Source: Phoebastria nigripes
Lineage: Eukaryota; Chordata; Aves; Procellariiformes; Diomedeidae
Direction of reading: 5' to 3'
DNA length: 64,000 nt
Assembly: GCA_035582835.1 (NCBI GenBank)
Contig: JAYKAV010003432.1
Location: forward strand, 1,667,710-1,731,709
This document shows, in pieces, positions 61,201 through 64,000 of the stretch (position 1 is its first letter; each line of letters starts with the position of its first letter). The notes under the pieces are model-generated. The model did not search any database. It was given only the letters and a program-made list of their open reading frames with translations, and had not been told where the DNA came from. The position numbers and the translations under genes are program-made.

Positions 61201-64000
61201 GTAAAGGATAGAAACCAAAAGCTTTAGTAATCTGAGCTTGCTGCCTGTACGTGATGCACCTGAACCTTCAGAGTCTGAATAGCAGACGAGGGATTTCAGA
61301 AGCCCTTGTCCCTCCACCAACTGCTCACACCGAATCGATGGCAAAAACTCCTATAAAGATCCTACCCCTTATCCTGCAGCACTAATAAAACCATCTCAGC
61401 AAAGCAAACAGCACAGTCACTGGACTGTTTTAAATTCAAGCCACAGCTTAGTCAAAAAGCTGTTGATGGAGAAAAATTTTAGTGCGAGCTAACGGGCTGT
61501 GATGAGCCACTCCATTCCTCAGCGTTATTCACATGCTGTCGGATAAAAACTCCCACTTCAAAAGAGTGGAAGACAGGGTAGCCTGGGACAGACATTTTGT
61601 GATCACACCAGCTTGGGGAAAATGGTATACAGGCTTTATTTAAAACTAGGTTTTTAATAAGGGTGAAAAATAGTACTTAAATAAAAACACCACCAAAAAT
61701 CTTCNACTATTTTAGCATATGCAAATCAAGAGCAAGCCCTGCTATTTTTTCACACTCACATTAATGCCATGCAGAACAGAATATGATACACAATTTTTAC
61801 TTTTTTTTTTTAACTGGAGAGCTTTATCACCTGCAGCAAGGTACATATTATAGCAGNACAAGGAGAAGGCTGTGGGAGTGATCAAGAAGAGCAATAGCCT
61901 GCTCCAGAAGCCCACAGCCATTCAACAGAGTGCTTTCTCTGTTCAAAGTTGCCAATTTAACAAAATTCACGTGTTCTTACAGAAGGCACACACATCTTTT
62001 GTTGGAAAGCAAGCATAGAGTCTCCCACCTGCTGCCAGCCCTCCTTGGGAACATGCTCCTGGTCTACAGCAGAGACTGGAGCCGCACAGCCAGAGCCTGG
62101 GGGGACCCAGCTGGAAACCTCAGGGATTTGGGGTCTCCAGACCCATTTTTACCAACATACCTGAGCTGTAGCTTGCAGCAGAGGAGCCCTCATAAGTTCC
62201 TCCAGGCTCAAGAGAAACCACTCATGAGGGTGTCTCCTCCGAGATAAATAGCCTGTCTGAGTGCCTGGCCGTAGCAGCTGTACCCCAGCCCGTTTATTTA
62301 AAGCTAACTCAGGTGCCTATAGCACATGCTGCCAGTTTACCCTAAGCAGCTCCTGAATTTGCAAGCGTTAACTTATCAGGGGTGAAGAGGGTTTAGCAAG
62401 TTTGTCATCCTTTCTTGCATACCTCCTACTGAAGGCACAGAAGAGGTAATACCATCTACAGGAGGAAATCTTTTATGCACTTGAAGGGAATTGCTTGTCT
62501 GATAAAATTCAACAAATGTTTATATATATTTATCCTGTTCTCTGTTTACCTGCATCCCTTTAAGAAAAGAAGGCAAAGGAAAAGCAGCTGTTTTCTCCCC
62601 AGGTGCACAAAATAATATTCAGGAAAAAACAATAAATGGGAAAGCAAAGCATTTTACACTCAGATTTACAGGACTTTATCGTCTGGACAGAGACAATAAT
62701 GATCTTGGATGACACACGGAGGGATCCTGCTGGAAGTGTGATGAATCTAAACCAAGACTCAGAATTTATAGGGCTGTCAGGGTTATTGCTTACTCCTAAT
62801 TTGCTGTTTATCTTAGAATAATGCATTACCTTTCCTCTGCCTCACTACTTAGGCCTGAAGCTGATACACTGATTTCAATAGCATCACTACTGCTTGACNG
62901 CAGTGTAAATGAAACTAGCCTGAGGACCAGAGTATCTCACCATATGAAATGTGCTTTAATATGGTTATCTTTGCTGAGAGAAAGATCTCTAATACCAGCT
63001 CGGGAAGATTTTTTTAATAATTGAGCATGGTACGTGTTAAAATGTTGAAAATTTTCTGACTCACGGGTACAGGGAAACAAGTTTTAATGTTTCAGAATTT
63101 ATTTGTTCTGCAACACGGACAGTGCTTCTCTCCTTTTCCCCAGCAGCATGCAGCTGGGCTCGGGAAGGAACATCGCTGAGCCAAGCTGGAGGCACTGTCT
63201 GGCCAGGCTGGCTGTGCGGGGGCTGATACGACTCAAACTGGTCAAACCAATGATGGCTTCCTGGTGGCTTTCATTTAACACTTTGCCAGGGGATTGCAAG
63301 ATACGTCAACTTTTCTACCCTTTGATCTCCAGCTACTGGAGAAGTTCAGATTTTTGCCAGTCTGTTTCTTTTTCCCATTTATTCCTTGATAATCAAGTGA
63401 CTAAGGGACTAACCACCAGCCAAGAGAGGAGCAGATGAGAAGCGGCAGACTGTATTTAAACAGGGAAGCTGAACGGATGAACAGAGGCTTTAACAACTGG
63501 GTCTACTGCAAAGGAATGCCAGGAATAATGTGTTAGCTAAAAATACACAAGCCCTCACTCTCGTCTTTCCGTTGTGGCAAATACTCATTCCCCAGCTCCA
63601 CACAAAGTAGTTTCTGAGAGTTATGTCTGTGCTGGGGAAACTAAATGGCACTAATACGTAAATTCCATATGGCACTCCCTGAATTGTTTCAGTGAGTAGC
63701 TGGGTTGGGTAATGGGGTTGGGGTCTGGAGGCAGAACAGCAGGCTGTGCCTCGGCTGGTGCCAACAAGGATCACCCCAGTAAGTTACTGGAAGTCTGCTG
63801 GTGTGCAGCAATATGTCAGCAACAGGGGATCTGGGCCCTGGGCTTTTGAAAGATGGAATAAAGAGCTGTGAAGGTGTGATCAGCNAGGCTCTCGCTTGCA
63901 GCTCCTGCTAGTTCAGCACCCAGAGTAGAGAGGCAATTCGTATTTCCCTTTCAAATTTGGGTTGAATTCTCTGCACAGTGTTCAAACGCCGCAGTTCCCT
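55261..64000. other. Non-genic stretch, 8.7 kb, to the window end
   Basis: No gene is supported. 56755-57150 is GC- and CpG-richer and carries overlapping frames on both strands (138 codons at 56729-57145 minus) with no domain. Poly(A) and poly(T) tracts lie at 56583-56596, 57780-57790, 60668-60682 and 61053-61070. N bases recur about every 300-500 bp from 57311 on. Confidence 0.55.
57484..57505. repeat. (TTTA)n microsatellite
   Basis: About five TTTA units in tandem. Confidence 0.9.

Overview
The window is vertebrate nuclear DNA, almost certainly from a bird. Two observations support this. First, there is a 5'-truncated CR1 LINE (about 31184-31674) whose 3' end is the octamer tail ATTCTATG repeated, as in avian CR1. 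Second, there are two solo LTRs of one endogenous-retrovirus family (3841-4434 and 11640-12174) of a type I recognise as common in bird genomes. Interspersed repeats are otherwise sparse and mostly old, which also fits a bird. By eye the base composition is AT-rich, with a few short GC- or CpG-richer patches (600-1130, 7040-7215, 28930-29260, 56755-57150).

I find no protein-coding gene, rRNA, tRNA or known microRNA that I can support. All open frames are short (longest 170 codons), lack recognisable domains, and overlap frames of similar length on both strands. The only frame with family identity is the reverse-transcriptase-ORF C-terminus remnant inside the young CR1. The window is best read as intergenic desert or the inside of a very long intron.

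Layout: 1-3840 holds no gene, one palindrome and a possible old CR1 scrap. 3841-4434 is LTR copy 1. 4435-11547 is unique sequence. 11548-12268 is LTR copy 2, flanked on both sides by a 94-bp direct repeat of host sequence. 12269-22449 is unique sequence with one MIR, a near-perfect 26-bp-arm hairpin (17913-17969) and an old dispersed repeat. 22450-28000 is a cluster of ancient retroposons: a CR1 3' part, a MIR, a CR1 reverse-transcriptase scrap and a second MIR. 31184-31674 is the young CR1. 38690-38870 is another MIR. 42695-43330 is an older CR1 on the minus strand, and 49140-49450 a very old one. 49451-64000 is mostly unique sequence with simple repeats.

No new biological system is evident. 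The most unusual structure is LTR copy 2 with its 94-bp flanking duplication, far longer than a retroviral target-site duplication. Next is the hairpin at 17913-17969. About sixty isolated N bases are scattered through the window, which limits frame calls locally. Repeat family assignments come from remembered consensus features, not from a search.
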